From Chitinophaga pinensis (GTDB lineage: Bacteria > Bacteroidota > Bacteroidia > Chitinophagales > Chitinophagaceae): a stretch of 36,527 nucleotides of DNA. The DNA is taken from positions 1 to 36,527 of the forward strand of contig CAMBUH010000004.1 of the NCBI GenBank assembly GCA_945870985.1, given 5' to 3'. Positions 18,222-27,390 of this stretch are shown one piece after another. A program made the position numbers and the translations under genes. Within the stretch, counting starts at the first letter, position 1, and each line of letters begins with the position of its first letter. The notes below the pieces were generated by a model. The model saw nothing but the letters and a program-made list of their open reading frames with translations, did not search any database and was not told the origin of the DNA.

Positions 18222-18805
18222 ATAGGTTGGGATAGATATTGGGTTACTTGTAATAAAATATATCATTTGTGTATAGCAATAGAATGACTAAAACAGCAAA
18301 AAAACGGAGAATAAAAAAATTGAAATGCGGAATGCTAAAATGGGAGCATAGCGGAATAAATACGTACAAAACGCCCTGCCGATTTTGCATAGGATGGATC
18401 ATTGGGAGGCTAAAATAAAGAAAAAAGAACTTCCCTTAACCTCGATATGCCGCTAGAATTGAACAAAAGAAAATAACTATGCCACTTTATGAAATAATTA
18501 GGCCCCAATCACAAAAAGAATTTCAACTATATATTGGATTGTAACATCAGAAAAGAGCCTAAATTCCTCTATGGCAGGCAAAATATGGCAAAAAGAGGGT
18601 GTATAAAATTCGGGCATGAAAAACATTGAACCCAGGGAAAATTTTCGCAGTTTATTAACGCATTTCTTAATGACTTTACGCTTTTTGAGGCATTTTTTGT
18701 TGAAAGACCTATTCGGTTTATACGGCACCTTAACAAGGTATGCCCGTAAAACATCTTAATTCAGAAATACAATTTATTTCAGGAAACAGCTTACTTTTAT
18801 ACCAG
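18222..18805. other. Intergenic stretch between the FlgT-N-like gene and the cobalamin riboswitch
   Basis: About 580 AT-rich bases between divergent genes. They must hold the promoters of both the minus-strand FlgT-N-like gene and the riboswitch-controlled btuB, but no convincing TTTG-N19-TAnnTTTG pair was found for either. Short open frames here (for example 18498-18728) have no recognisable product, and no other element was seen. Confidence 0.6.
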
Positions 18806-18966
18806 ATACGGTTTCCGAAAGGAATCAAAAGGGAAATCCGGTGTAGTAAAAACGAGTCCGGTGCTATCCCCGTAGCTGTGAATCCTGCCCTTGGGCAACG
18901 CTAAAGAAAATGCCACTGGTTTAACGGGAAGGCCTTCAGCGGGGATTAGCCAGAAGACCTGCCGCA
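18806..18966 (+). ncRNA. Cobalamin (B12) riboswitch
   Basis: The conserved core of the AdoCbl/Cbl riboswitch is visible in order: AAAGGGAA and CCGGTG (about 18828-18843), CGGTGCTATCCCCGTAGCTG (from about 18859), GCCACTG (18912-18918), GGGAAGGCC, and the B12 box AGCCAGAAGACCTGCC (18948-18963). It lies 114 bases before the ATG of a BtuB-like receptor in the same direction. When bound to cobalamin it would lower expression of that receptor. Confidence 0.95.
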
Positions 18967-19012
18967 TCACTATGTAAATAATTCAGCTTTCGGGTGAAAG
19001 GCTTGAAGATGG

Positions 19013-19040
19013 AGAGATGTAGGGCATCTTTTTGTTTTCT
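19013..19040 (+). terminator. Possible riboswitch-controlled terminator
   Basis: AGATG (19015-19019), loop TAGGG, CATCT (19025-19029), then TTTTTGTTTTCT. G-U and A-U pairs can extend the stem outwards. It lies between the B12 box and the btuB start, so it may be the expression platform. The stem is short; translational control via GGAGG at 19052-19056 is an alternative. Confidence 0.45.
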
Positions 19041-19079
19041 TCTTTAACTACGGAGGCAGTCACACTTACAATTTGCTGC

Positions 19080-21026
19080 ATGCGAAAATTGTTTTTTGTG
19101 CTGACTGCTCTGGTTATCAGCAGTTGGCTACCGGCACAACAAGACTCCGGTTTTTTAAAAGAAATAGTAGTTACCGCTAACAAAGTGGCAAAAAAACAAC
19201 AAGAAACTGCCAAAGTAGTGTCAGTAATCAATCGGGAAATGCTCCGCCAAAGTGGTGGCCGTTCCTTGGGAGAAATACTGAACCAGGTGGCAGGCGTTAC
19301 CGTGCCGGGGGCGAATAACAACCTGGGTAGCAATCAAACCATTTCCATACGGGGGTCATCTGCGGGTAATACCCTGATTTTGATTGATGGCATTCCAGTT
19401 AACGACCCCTCGGTAATTAGTAATTACTTTGACATTAACCTCTTGAGTTCAGATCAGATTGAACGTGTTGAAATATTGAAGGGGGGTCATTCAACTCTTT
19501 ACGGATCCGATGCTGTAGGTGGTGTAATTAATATAATTTCCCGAAAAAATGATGCAGTACCTCACCAGTTAAAATGGAATGGCTCTCTTGCCGGAGGAAA
19601 TTTTTCTACCCTGCGTTCGTCGGTTGAACTAACTGGGCGTACGCGTATAATCGACTATGCGGTTCAACTCAGTACCCAGTATTCTGGGGGCTTCTCCGCC
19701 GCAAAAGACACTTCGGGAAACAGTAATTTTGATAATGATCAATTTAATCAACAAACCGCACGCGCGCAGGCTGGATTTAAAACCGGTGAGCGATCTCGTA
19801 TTACCACATCAATTTTATACAGCCGTTACACTACCGATTTAGACGCTGGAGCATTCAAAGACGAAAAAGATTTTACGTCTACCAATCATAATCAACAAAT
19901 AAATATTGGATGGAATCGGCAAGGTGCTAACACAAAGATGAACTTGTTGTATCAATATAATCGGGTAAACAGACGTTATTTAGATGACTCCCTTTTTATT
20001 AGTAATACGGCCCTTAGTTATTCTAACAGCAGTTATCAGGGCAGCACCCACTTTTCTGAATTTTTTATCAATCATACATATCAGAATTGGGAAATTTTAA
20101 GTGGTATCGATTTTAGACACCATAGTACTGTTCAAGATTTTTTTTCCACTGGTAGTTGGGGGCCTTTTACTATTCCTACCCTAAAGGCAAAGATGTCGCA
20201 AATCAGTGGATATACTTCCCTGCAATACCGCAAAAAACATTTTACAACCGAAATAGGGGGTCGTTTTAACCAACATTCTATTTATGGGCACAATGCTACT
20301 TTTACCTTCAATCCCGCCTACCGATTGAGTGATCAATTTAGAATATTTGGCAATTGGTACTCCGCTTTTAAAACTCCTACACTATATCAGTTGTTCGACA
20401 CGTATGCTGGAAATATCAACCTGACGCCCGAAAAGGGAATGATTCAAGAGATTGGTTTTGATTGGATACCCTCCCCTCAACTCCATACGCGTGTGGTGGG
20501 GTTTCACCGGAATAGCAAACAAACCATCCTCTATTCTTACGATCCGGTAAGCTGGGCTGGAAAATACCTGAATGCAGGTAAGCAAACTAATTATGGAGTA
20601 GAAATTGAAGCTACCCGGCAATTTGGGCCAATCAGTTTAAGAGCTAACTATGCATTTACCGATGGCCGAACAACCAGTACCTTTAACGGAACGGGGGCAC
20701 CATTGGGTAAAGACAGTAGTTACTTCAACTTATATCGAATTCCTAAACACGCGGTTAATTGGCAAGCCACTTTTCAAAAAAATAACTGGACGCTTCAATT
20801 GGGTGGACGATTAGCCACTGAACGCGAAGAATTCATTTTCGGTGCGCCACCCATCAGTCTGCACGGTTATGCAACAATAGATCTGTACACCGAATACCGA
20901 ACAAAAACCAAGGGTCTTCGTTTTTTTGCTGATTTGCGAAACCTCACCAATACCCGTTACGAAGAAATACGGGGGTATAATACGAGAGGCTTTACAGCAA
21001 TGGTTGGCTTATTATATGGCCGATAG
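19080..21026 (+). CDS. btuB: BtuB-like TonB-dependent cobalamin receptor
   Basis: 648 residues from the ATG at 19080, which opens the signal peptide (MRKLFFVLTALVISSWLPAQ); in-frame codons upstream to 19032 lie in the leader. TonB-box-like KEIVVTANKV near residue 28, then a plug domain (about 40-150: EILNQVAGVTV, ISIRGSSAGNTLILIDGIPV, ILKGGHSTLYGSDAVGGVIN) and a 22-strand-type barrel. Unlike the SusC proteins it lacks the N-terminal carboxypeptidase-like domain and has no SusD partner. The length and the cobalamin riboswitch upstream point to B12 or cobinamide uptake across the outer membrane. No BtuF, BtuCD or cobalamin synthesis gene is adjacent, so the inner-membrane transporter must be elsewhere. 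Confidence 0.92.
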   Translation: MRKLFFVLTALVISSWLPAQQDSGFLKEIVVTANKVAKKQQETAKVVSVINREMLRQSGGRSLGEILNQVAGVTVPGANNNLGSNQTISIRGSSAGNTLILIDGIPVNDPSVISNYFDINLLSSDQIERVEILKGGHSTLYGSDAVGGVINIISRKNDAVPHQLKWNGSLAGGNFSTLRSSVELTGRTRIIDYAVQLSTQYSGGFSAAKDTSGNSNFDNDQFNQQTARAQAGFKTGERSRITTSILYSRYTTDLDAGAFKDEKDFTSTNHNQQINIGWNRQGANTKMNLLYQYNRVNRRYLDDSLFISNTALSYSNSSYQGSTHFSEFFINHTYQNWEILSGIDFRHHSTVQDFFSTGSWGPFTIPTLKAKMSQISGYTSLQYRKKHFTTEIGGRFNQHSIYGHNATFTFNPAYRLSDQFRIFGNWYSAFKTPTLYQLFDTYAGNINLTPEKGMIQEIGFDWIPSPQLHTRVVGFHRNSKQTILYSYDPVSWAGKYLNAGKQTNYGVEIEATRQFGPISLRANYAFTDGRTTSTFNGTGAPLGKDSSYFNLYRIPKHAVNWQATFQKNNWTLQLGGRLATEREEFIFGAPPISLHGYATIDLYTEYRTKTKGLRFFADLRNLTNTRYEEIRGYNTRGFTAMVGLLYGR

Positions 21027-21422
21027 CCCCCAATTATCTAGCCTACATAAGTGCCGAACAGTATTGTATATTCAAACCCTATACATCCAATTAATTCCCC
21101 AAACGCCGCATCTGCGAATTAAAAGACTATTTCGATTGTTTTGGCTATGCTGATTCGCAGCTTGCCAGCAACTCCTACCCGAAAATAAAAAGTAGCCATA
21201 TTTTGTAAAGACTCAATTTATACAAGAGAATTAGCAACTAAATTGATACTGCCGTATCTAATAATAATTTGAAATATATGCACCTTACTTTTCTCGCTTA
21301 TGGCGCTCACTTATCGTTGGTTAAATTATATATTCTATCAAAAAAGAATCAGTGTATGTAAATATTACACATTTTGCTTTTCCGATTGGAGTAACATTAT
21401 TTTTTTAAAAATGAAAGCATGA
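21027..21422. other. Convergent intergenic stretch
   Basis: About 395 AT-rich bases between the btuB stop and the stop of the MG2-like/plug gene. It should contain terminators for both. The only inverted repeat noticed is CTGCGAAT (21112-21119) with ATTCGCAG (21153-21160), a loop of 33 bases and no T-run, which is not convincing. Nothing else was recognised. Confidence 0.5.
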
Positions 21423-23891
21423 TTATTCAATAACTTTTTGAAAGTAAATAATTCGCCCTTTTTGATCAATTCCCTGAACAACCAGGTTCCATTTTTTTGA
21501 GAAATCATTGTTGAAAAATCGAACAGTTCCCTTCCCGGCACTGTCAAAACGAAACCGGGGATTCCAATAAAGGGTCGCACGCTTATCCATCAAGTCTTTG
21601 TTTAAAGTAGGATTTTTCTGATAATCAACTTGATAAAACTCCCGAACAACTGCATACCCCTGCTTTTGGAAATTGACAAATTCTTTTTTGTTAGAATAAC
21701 TACTCCTGCCCTTTTTTGTATAAATGCCAATGGCACCCGCGTTCGTTCCGAAGGGGAAAGCCAGGGTACCTTTATATACTTTTACTAGGGCAACTTCGTC
21801 GGGATTTAATGCATCTATTATCCCAATGGGTACAGGAATTTCATTGAGAAAAAACATAACGCCATCATCCGTTCCACTTGTCATACTGCCATCTTCATTC
21901 ATACCCCCCAGCACCATTCCCGAAAAGCGATTGAAAACAACATTTTGAACACCTCCTGGTTCAAAGGGATTCACATTTAGGCCAGGAATTTCCCGCTGTA
22001 AAAACTGCCAAATATTTACATACCCCCGGTCATTTAAAACTTCCAGCGTTTGATCGCTGATCTCAAAAAAACTAGAAACATATTGGCGTTGGATGGAATC
22101 TACCCGACTCATCTTTTTAGCAGTAACCGTTACATTTCCCAGGTAGCGGGCTTGCGAAGAGAATGTGTCTACTAGTGCCAGCTGAGTATACAATAATTTA
22201 GCTAGCTGAGACTTTCTGCTAGCCAATACCATCGTATCAAGATTGATCAGGTTTGGAAATACGGCGGTCTTTAAAGTGTCCAGCACTGAAGGGTAGAATG
22301 TTACATCAGCTACCAGATTTTCTTTCTTATTGTTGGTAGCCATATAAGATACAGTAGCCTTATTCCTGATTTGCACAGAGTCTACTAAGAATTCCCCTTT
22401 ATCGGTTAAAAAGGCATCAATCAGATAAGTAGTGGAGTCTTCCCCTTTTATAATAAATGAAACTTTGCCATCTTTTACAGCTTCTTTTCTGTCAGACTTC
22501 GTAACTTTTCCTTTTAACTGAAGATTAGATTCTATGGGAAAGCGGAGATTGGGAGCTTCATTGTTCAGCATCTGTTTCCAAGTAAACTTTCTCCATCCGT
22601 GCACCATCATTAACAAATCAAGTTTTTGTAGGGTTTCTGGTGATTTATTCTGAAAATAAAAACCTGGCTCAACCACATATCCCTTAATATCTGAAGTGAG
22701 TAGTAGATGACTGGCTATTGAATTTTCAAGTCCTCCCTTGTTATCAATAGCTGCGTCATTAACCAATACACTTAAAGCAGCCTGATTTTGCAAATCGGAA
22801 ATTAACTGCCAGCTATTCTCCGACCTGTTTGAATTCTGTTTTTTTTCAATCACTAGTTGCGGCCGAACAATATCATAGTTTTCAACGAACGCCAACCTTT
22901 CTGCCAATGGATTACCCAGCGTATCTAGAATAGTTATTTGCATAATCCCCGGGGGCAAGTTTTTTTTAGAAATGGGTGCGGTGGTTAGGCCCTCTTCAAA
23001 ATCGAGAAAAGTAGAATAGATCAGTTGTCCACTCATATGTGCCATCAACAGCACACGCGGGAGGGGGTCAGCCCCCTTGCTACCTCGTTGAACAGATACA
23101 AACATCCTAGCAGGACTACTATTGATAACGGTTAATTGAACTCCTTCTGGTTGAACGGGTGGTAGAGAATAGGTGAAGGATGCGCCGCCGGGTGTTTGAA
23201 TTTCGGCTTTATAAACTTCTTGCTTGGGGGTTAGCGTTGCAACGCCCATTCCTTGATGAATAGCCGGTGCAGTGGCCACTGTATTTCCAACAGCATCTTT
23301 AATAATTAGTTCCGCATTTACTGGGAGGCCCATCTCATCCAGCACAGCAAATGCCATTTTGTTTTCTACGCCGGCAATCCACTGTCCGCCCTCAGGAAAA
23401 AATTTTACTTGTAAAGTCTTGGGTAATGTTGGCTTCACCCGCGAAACTTCATTCTCACCATACACAAAAAAGGGTTGATAAAAAATATAGTCTGGCTGGT
23501 TTAGCATCCAAGCGGTATACCCACGAAGGGTGTAGTTGCCCGTCTTCCAATTGCGAGAAATATCTATTTGTCCTTGCCAAGAGGCAAGACTATCTATTCG
23601 GTACATGAATTTATCAACCACTTTCCCCTGTTGATCTACAATGTCTACATAAGCCAGTCTGCTCAGGAAGCTTGGTTTTTGCTGAAAAGTACACCACCCT
23701 TTAAACCAAATCTGATCGCCAGCGGTAAACTGAACGCGATTCATTTGTATAAACACCTTTTCCTGCGGGTAGGTATTGAACCATTGCTTCAGGTTGAGAA
23801 TTAATTTTTCCTGAATAGGGTCGGGTTCAAATAGAAAAGAACTGGCAGCCAGGGATATGATGGTTAGAGGAATTAAGATGAACTGTTTCAT
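21423..23891 (-). CDS. Large exported MG2-like protein with C-terminal TonB-receptor plug domain
   Basis: 822 residues from the ATG at 23891, where the signal peptide begins (MKQFILIPLTIISLAASSFL); the longer frame above it runs through the intergenic hairpin and is rejected. N-terminal region (about 40-140) resembles the MG2 beta-sandwich of alpha-2-macroglobulin: EKVFIQMNRVQFTAGDQIWF and TGNYTLRGYTAWML. Several further beta-rich repeats follow. The C-terminal third has a plug-like segment (GNVTVTAKKMSRVD, GYVNIWQFLQREIPGLNV, LAFPFGTNAGAIGIYTKKG) but no barrel. This architecture is common in Bacteroidota and has no settled role; secretion or surface assembly is only a guess. It is last in the SusCD-DUF4397-FAS1 run, 64 bases after the FAS1 gene, with a terminator-like hairpin between. 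Confidence 0.75.
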   Translation of the reverse strand: MKQFILIPLTIISLAASSFLFEPDPIQEKLILNLKQWFNTYPQEKVFIQMNRVQFTAGDQIWFKGWCTFQQKPSFLSRLAYVDIVDQQGKVVDKFMYRIDSLASWQGQIDISRNWKTGNYTLRGYTAWMLNQPDYIFYQPFFVYGENEVSRVKPTLPKTLQVKFFPEGGQWIAGVENKMAFAVLDEMGLPVNAELIIKDAVGNTVATAPAIHQGMGVATLTPKQEVYKAEIQTPGGASFTYSLPPVQPEGVQLTVINSSPARMFVSVQRGSKGADPLPRVLLMAHMSGQLIYSTFLDFEEGLTTAPISKKNLPPGIMQITILDTLGNPLAERLAFVENYDIVRPQLVIEKKQNSNRSENSWQLISDLQNQAALSVLVNDAAIDNKGGLENSIASHLLLTSDIKGYVVEPGFYFQNKSPETLQKLDLLMMVHGWRKFTWKQMLNNEAPNLRFPIESNLQLKGKVTKSDRKEAVKDGKVSFIIKGEDSTTYLIDAFLTDKGEFLVDSVQIRNKATVSYMATNNKKENLVADVTFYPSVLDTLKTAVFPNLINLDTMVLASRKSQLAKLLYTQLALVDTFSSQARYLGNVTVTAKKMSRVDSIQRQYVSSFFEISDQTLEVLNDRGYVNIWQFLQREIPGLNVNPFEPGGVQNVVFNRFSGMVLGGMNEDGSMTSGTDDGVMFFLNEIPVPIGIIDALNPDEVALVKVYKGTLAFPFGTNAGAIGIYTKKGRSSYSNKKEFVNFQKQGYAVVREFYQVDYQKNPTLNKDLMDKRATLYWNPRFRFDSAGKGTVRFFNNDFSKKWNLVVQGIDQKGRIIYFQKVIE

Positions 23892-23903
23892 GTGGTAAAA
23901 GTT

Positions 23904-23935
23904 AAAGAAAAGCCGGCAATTGATTGCCAGCTTTT
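23904..23935 (-). terminator. Hairpin terminator or attenuator between the FAS1 and MG2-like genes
   Basis: On the plus strand the stem is AAAAGC-C-GGCAA (23908-23919), loop TTGA, TTGCC-A-GCTTTT (23924-23935): eleven base pairs with one mismatch. Read on the minus strand it is followed by TTTTCTTT. It ends about 13 bases before the next ATG, so it may cut or damp transcription into the last gene of the run. Confidence 0.6.
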
Positions 23936-23955
23936 TGATAAAAAGGTAAAATAGG

Positions 23956-24915
23956 TTAATTACCCGGTAATAGCACACCACTCAGTGAGTGTACTACACC
24001 ATTAGTACCCAATACATCTCTGAGCGTTCCGCCAAATTGTACAGGGGTGCTATTGAGTGGCCCGGCTAATGCTGCACCATTACTTGAAACACGGATACTT
24101 CTACCCGGACCCTGCATAGTAGCCGGAGTAAATCCGTCTTTGAAATCGTTGTTGAAGAGTCTCGCGCCACTGAACATATGGAAACGTACAATTCGGGTAG
24201 CATCCGTTACCGGAATCGTATTAATAGTTGTGGTAGCGTTAAAGGGAGCACCGAGTGCTGTGATGGCAGCATCTGTTGGCGCTAGAACCGTAAATGAACC
24301 GCTGCTAAGCTGTGCCCACTGCGATGCCCGGTTTAGGAGGGCAATAAACAGATTATGCTGCCCCGAACCTTGTAAAATGGTCTGAACAGTCCCTCTTAAC
24401 TGTGGGGGTGTATTCACACGGTTTATCACATGAACTACCCCATTACTCAGCTTATTATCTCCGCTTGTGATTTTGGCTCCATTCACAAAAAAGTCATTTC
24501 CCTTTTGCCCCATAAATGCAAGTGTACCTCCCAGTTGTGTGGATCGTGAAACGGAAAACTGGGCAATCATTTCATTGGTTAGAACGGCGGTGGGCGGATT
24601 TGTGGTAGAAGATAAGATATGGTACATCACCAGATAGCTCGCAGCACCTTGCGTCATCCGGTTGAGAGAATCGGCAGTGATACCTGCAGCAGTAAACGCA
24701 TCGTTGGTGGGTGCCAGCCATGAGAAGGGTCCGGGACCACTCTTAAAATCCGATAAATTCGCCTTTTCAATGGCTGCATTGAAAGTGCTTAGATTGGACT
24801 GCGTTTTAAGATATGCATCCAAATCGGGCAGCGTTACTGTTGCTTCTTCTTTTTTGCAGGAAGAAGAAAGAAAAACTGCTGCACAAACAAAGAATACTAT
24901 TTTGAATAATTTCAT
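23956..24915 (-). CDS. Lipoprotein with two FAS1 (fasciclin) domains
   Basis: 319 residues. Lipoprotein signal with LSSSCKKEE (Cys about 20), the acidic residues after Cys suggesting surface export. Two FAS1 domains: about 28-165 (FSWLAPTNDAFTAAGI, SNGVVHVINRV) and about 175-318 (FTVLAPTDAAITALGA, GTNGVVHSLSGVLLPGN). FAS1 domains mediate adhesion or ligand binding at the cell surface. It starts 11 bases after the DUF4397 gene. FAS1 lipoproteins often accompany SusCD pairs in Chitinophagaceae (recalled, not checked here), which suggests an accessory surface-binding role for the same cargo. The cargo itself is not known. Confidence 0.9.
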   Translation of the reverse strand: MKLFKIVFFVCAAVFLSSSCKKEEATVTLPDLDAYLKTQSNLSTFNAAIEKANLSDFKSGPGPFSWLAPTNDAFTAAGITADSLNRMTQGAASYLVMYHILSSTTNPPTAVLTNEMIAQFSVSRSTQLGGTLAFMGQKGNDFFVNGAKITSGDNKLSNGVVHVINRVNTPPQLRGTVQTILQGSGQHNLFIALLNRASQWAQLSSGSFTVLAPTDAAITALGAPFNATTTINTIPVTDATRIVRFHMFSGARLFNNDFKDGFTPATMQGPGRSIRVSSNGAALAGPLNSTPVQFGGTLRDVLGTNGVVHSLSGVLLPGN

Positions 24916-24926
24916 AACAGGCAGGT

Positions 24927-25700
24927 TTACTTATTTACAATTTGAAATAAAAGGCCAGGGGTAAAAGTTGTACCCCAGATACCATTGGAAATAACAGTGG
25001 TAGCCCTGCGATTTGATGCATTTCCTACCAGCGGCGTAAAGGGGGCTCCTACAAGCGCACCGGTTGAAGTTTGCACCAACCTATAACGCAGGAAGGCATT
25101 CACCGGATTTGTAGGGATAGTAATAAATGCAGTTGCATTACCAAAAGCAATATTTCGGAATAAAGTATCCCGTGTAACCAAGGTAGCGGATGAAGAATCA
25201 ATTCGGATAAGTGTTAGTCCAGGTGACTTTCCGCTGGCATTAATAAAACGAAGGCGGGTAAATGCACTGTCGGGCAGTGGACCGGGGTCGTCAACGTAAG
25301 AAGTAAGGGAGCGTGTTATACCCGTGTCGGCCAATACAGTGGTGTAGATTCCCTTTAACGTAACCATATTGCCGGTAAAGAGAACCACTGAATCATTGGT
25401 AGTTCCCGTATTCGGCTGCGATAAACGCAGCGTGCCATTGGGCGCTACTGCCGAATATTCAGCAATGCCGGCATTGGTGGGAAATATACCGGCGGCTCCC
25501 GAAGTAAAGTTCCCATTTATTTTCTTGTCATTTACTTTGATCATAACCGAGGGAAGTCCGGGTGATACAAAAACAAATCTTACAAATGCTTGTGTGGTAG
25601 GCAAATCGTATTCTGTAGCCCTAAGTTCAGACTTCTGACAGGCACTCATACCGTACAATACCACACCTGCTGCAACTATATTTAATAAGTATTTTTTCAT
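24927..25700 (-). CDS. DUF4397 lipoprotein
   Basis: 257 residues from the ATG at 25700 (MKKYLLNIVAAGVVLYGMSA, then Cys of the lipobox SAC); a start three codons upstream is less likely. Beta-rich protein with TRLRFINASGKSPGLTLIRI at about 150-170 and a similar FVRFVFVSPGLPSVMIKVND near 43-62. These two related segments match DUF4397, a beta-sandwich repeat found in surface proteins with no defined activity. It sits 19 bases after a SusD and 11 before a FAS1 gene, so it is part of that operon and probably a surface lipoprotein of the same complex. No catalytic motif is visible. Confidence 0.75.
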   Translation of the reverse strand: MKKYLLNIVAAGVVLYGMSACQKSELRATEYDLPTTQAFVRFVFVSPGLPSVMIKVNDKKINGNFTSGAAGIFPTNAGIAEYSAVAPNGTLRLSQPNTGTTNDSVVLFTGNMVTLKGIYTTVLADTGITRSLTSYVDDPGPLPDSAFTRLRFINASGKSPGLTLIRIDSSSATLVTRDTLFRNIAFGNATAFITIPTNPVNAFLRYRLVQTSTGALVGAPFTPLVGNASNRRATTVISNGIWGTTFTPGLLFQIVNK

Positions 25701-25719
25701 ACAATACATCTTTTAGGTG

Positions 25720-27372
25720 TTAAGGTTGACTAAACCACATTTCAAGTGTGTGGTAATTTTGGTTCAATGCCCCGATTTTTCTCAAAGCTTCCCGGTTCCA
25801 GTCGAATTCAGAGAAGTTCGTTGGCCAAACTCGATAAGCCATATTAGGACCTCCATTGAAGGCTGAAAATACAGTTATGGTCTGGAATCCGTTGAATACG
25901 GGAAGACTAGTAGCAGGATCTACGTCATAGTAATGGAATCTGCGCATATCACACCATTGTTCCAGATAATTCCAACCCCAGTTGGCAATAAACTTCTGTT
26001 GCATAATGTCTGTTATATTAAGTGCGCCAGGATTTTGCTTAACGGCTGCTGAAGTTAAATAGGCGTTTCTTTCAGCGGCACTGATTGGAATGTAGTTGTT
26101 AACCCCCGTGTTGGCACTATTCACAAAATCATAATGTGCGGTGATACCATTGATATAGGCCGAATAGGCAGTTGCCCGATCGCCTTTCCTAAACGCCGCT
26201 TCTGCTTTGATAAATTGCATTTCGCTGTAAGTCATTACAGGTAATGGGGAGTTGTTACGGAAAATAAATTTCCCGATAGTTCTGTCAGCAAAGTTGCCAA
26301 TAGCTGGATTGGTAATGGCGCTATCGCCCCAAACAGTTGAAGGTGCCCGGCGGAAGGTAAGCGATCCGGTAGTACCAATCGAATAGCCCACTGAAGGTGA
26401 TAAGAAACGATATCCACCATTCAATTCTGTCATATTAGGGGATATGAAGGATGTATCCGGACTAAGCGATAACATACCTCTAATCCTAGGATCTCGGTTG
26501 GTGGGTGTTGCATTGCCCCGTAAAATTGTTCCATCCAACAGTTGAACAATGAATCTAGACTGACGGCGAACTGAAAAGTTATCACGGGCTGGTCCTAGTG
26601 GATTACTATCGTCGTTCCGAGTTGCAGAATGTGGAACAAAGGCATTATCATTATTACTTGCCAAACTTAGGTCAACATATTTTAGAACTGAGTCAGCCTT
26701 ATAATCCGCTTTGTTGGTAAGCCTGTGGTAATTACGTGCCATTAAGCCATACACAAATCGTATCCAACGATCTTTGTTGCCCTGGTAGATGATATCACCC
26801 CTAGCTAACTGAGATTGATTCCCTTTACCATCGGTTCTTAACAAGAAGCTTAAAGCTCTTCGGCAAATGGAGTCAACGCCCCGATAAACAGTTTCCTGGT
26901 TATCGTAATCAAAGAACACGCGGTTGGGTTCCCAGGCCTGTTTAAAAACGATATCACTGTGCATATCGGTGAGGTATTGGAATCCCCAGGCTCGAAGGGC
27001 AAAGGCAACACCCACATAATCCCATTGTTCATTTTTAGTACCCTGCTGAATGATTAAATCTATGGAAGGGCCTTGTAATTGGTATACATCTCTCCAGCCT
27101 TGGTTACCGGCGCCGGAACCAGCCTGGTTAGCATTATGAATGTCGTACACTTCTTGTACCGCGGTGTTAGACCAGAATTGAATGTATGCCCCTGTAGCAC
27201 GACCATCGAATATGAGTGTGCGAGACATAGTAGCCTGGGCTGGCGAAAGCAATGCCGGTAATGAAGGCACATTTGGGGATGCTGGATCTGAGTTGATATC
27301 TAGGTATTTTTTACAGCCCACCATACCAGAAATCAGCACCATCAAGCAAATTATTTTTACTAACTTTTTCAT
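25720..27372 (-). CDS. SusD/RagB family lipoprotein (SusD-like_2 type)
   Basis: 550 residues. Lipobox LISGMVGC (Cys about 20) then KKYLDINSDPASPNVPSLPA, the opening of the SusD-like_2 (PF12771-type) branch rather than of classic SusD. Further signs are RATGAYIQFWSNT, MTYSEMQFIKAEAAFRKGDR (TPR-like helices) and EQWCDMRRFHYYDVDP near the C-terminus. It would be the surface lid for the SusC 18 bases upstream. It heads the accessory lipoproteins DUF4397 and FAS1. This branch goes with diverse, mostly undefined cargoes, and no enzyme in the operon gives a hint of the substrate. Confidence 0.9.
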   Translation of the reverse strand: MKKLVKIICLMVLISGMVGCKKYLDINSDPASPNVPSLPALLSPAQATMSRTLIFDGRATGAYIQFWSNTAVQEVYDIHNANQAGSGAGNQGWRDVYQLQGPSIDLIIQQGTKNEQWDYVGVAFALRAWGFQYLTDMHSDIVFKQAWEPNRVFFDYDNQETVYRGVDSICRRALSFLLRTDGKGNQSQLARGDIIYQGNKDRWIRFVYGLMARNYHRLTNKADYKADSVLKYVDLSLASNNDNAFVPHSATRNDDSNPLGPARDNFSVRRQSRFIVQLLDGTILRGNATPTNRDPRIRGMLSLSPDTSFISPNMTELNGGYRFLSPSVGYSIGTTGSLTFRRAPSTVWGDSAITNPAIGNFADRTIGKFIFRNNSPLPVMTYSEMQFIKAEAAFRKGDRATAYSAYINGITAHYDFVNSANTGVNNYIPISAAERNAYLTSAAVKQNPGALNITDIMQQKFIANWGWNYLEQWCDMRRFHYYDVDPATSLPVFNGFQTITVFSAFNGGPNMAYRVWPTNFSEFDWNREALRKIGALNQNYHTLEMWFSQP

Positions 27373-27390
27373 GTTATACTTATTTAAGCA

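Noticed and set aside
18498-18728. A small Lys/Cys-rich minus-strand frame in the long gap before the riboswitch
   Set aside because: No signal peptide, family motif or promoter; composition fits AT-rich non-coding DNA. A small unknown peptide cannot be excluded.
21112-21160. Inverted repeat CTGCGAAT...ATTCGCAG as a terminator between convergent genes
   Set aside because: The loop is 33 bases and there is no T-run on either strand, so it is probably chance.
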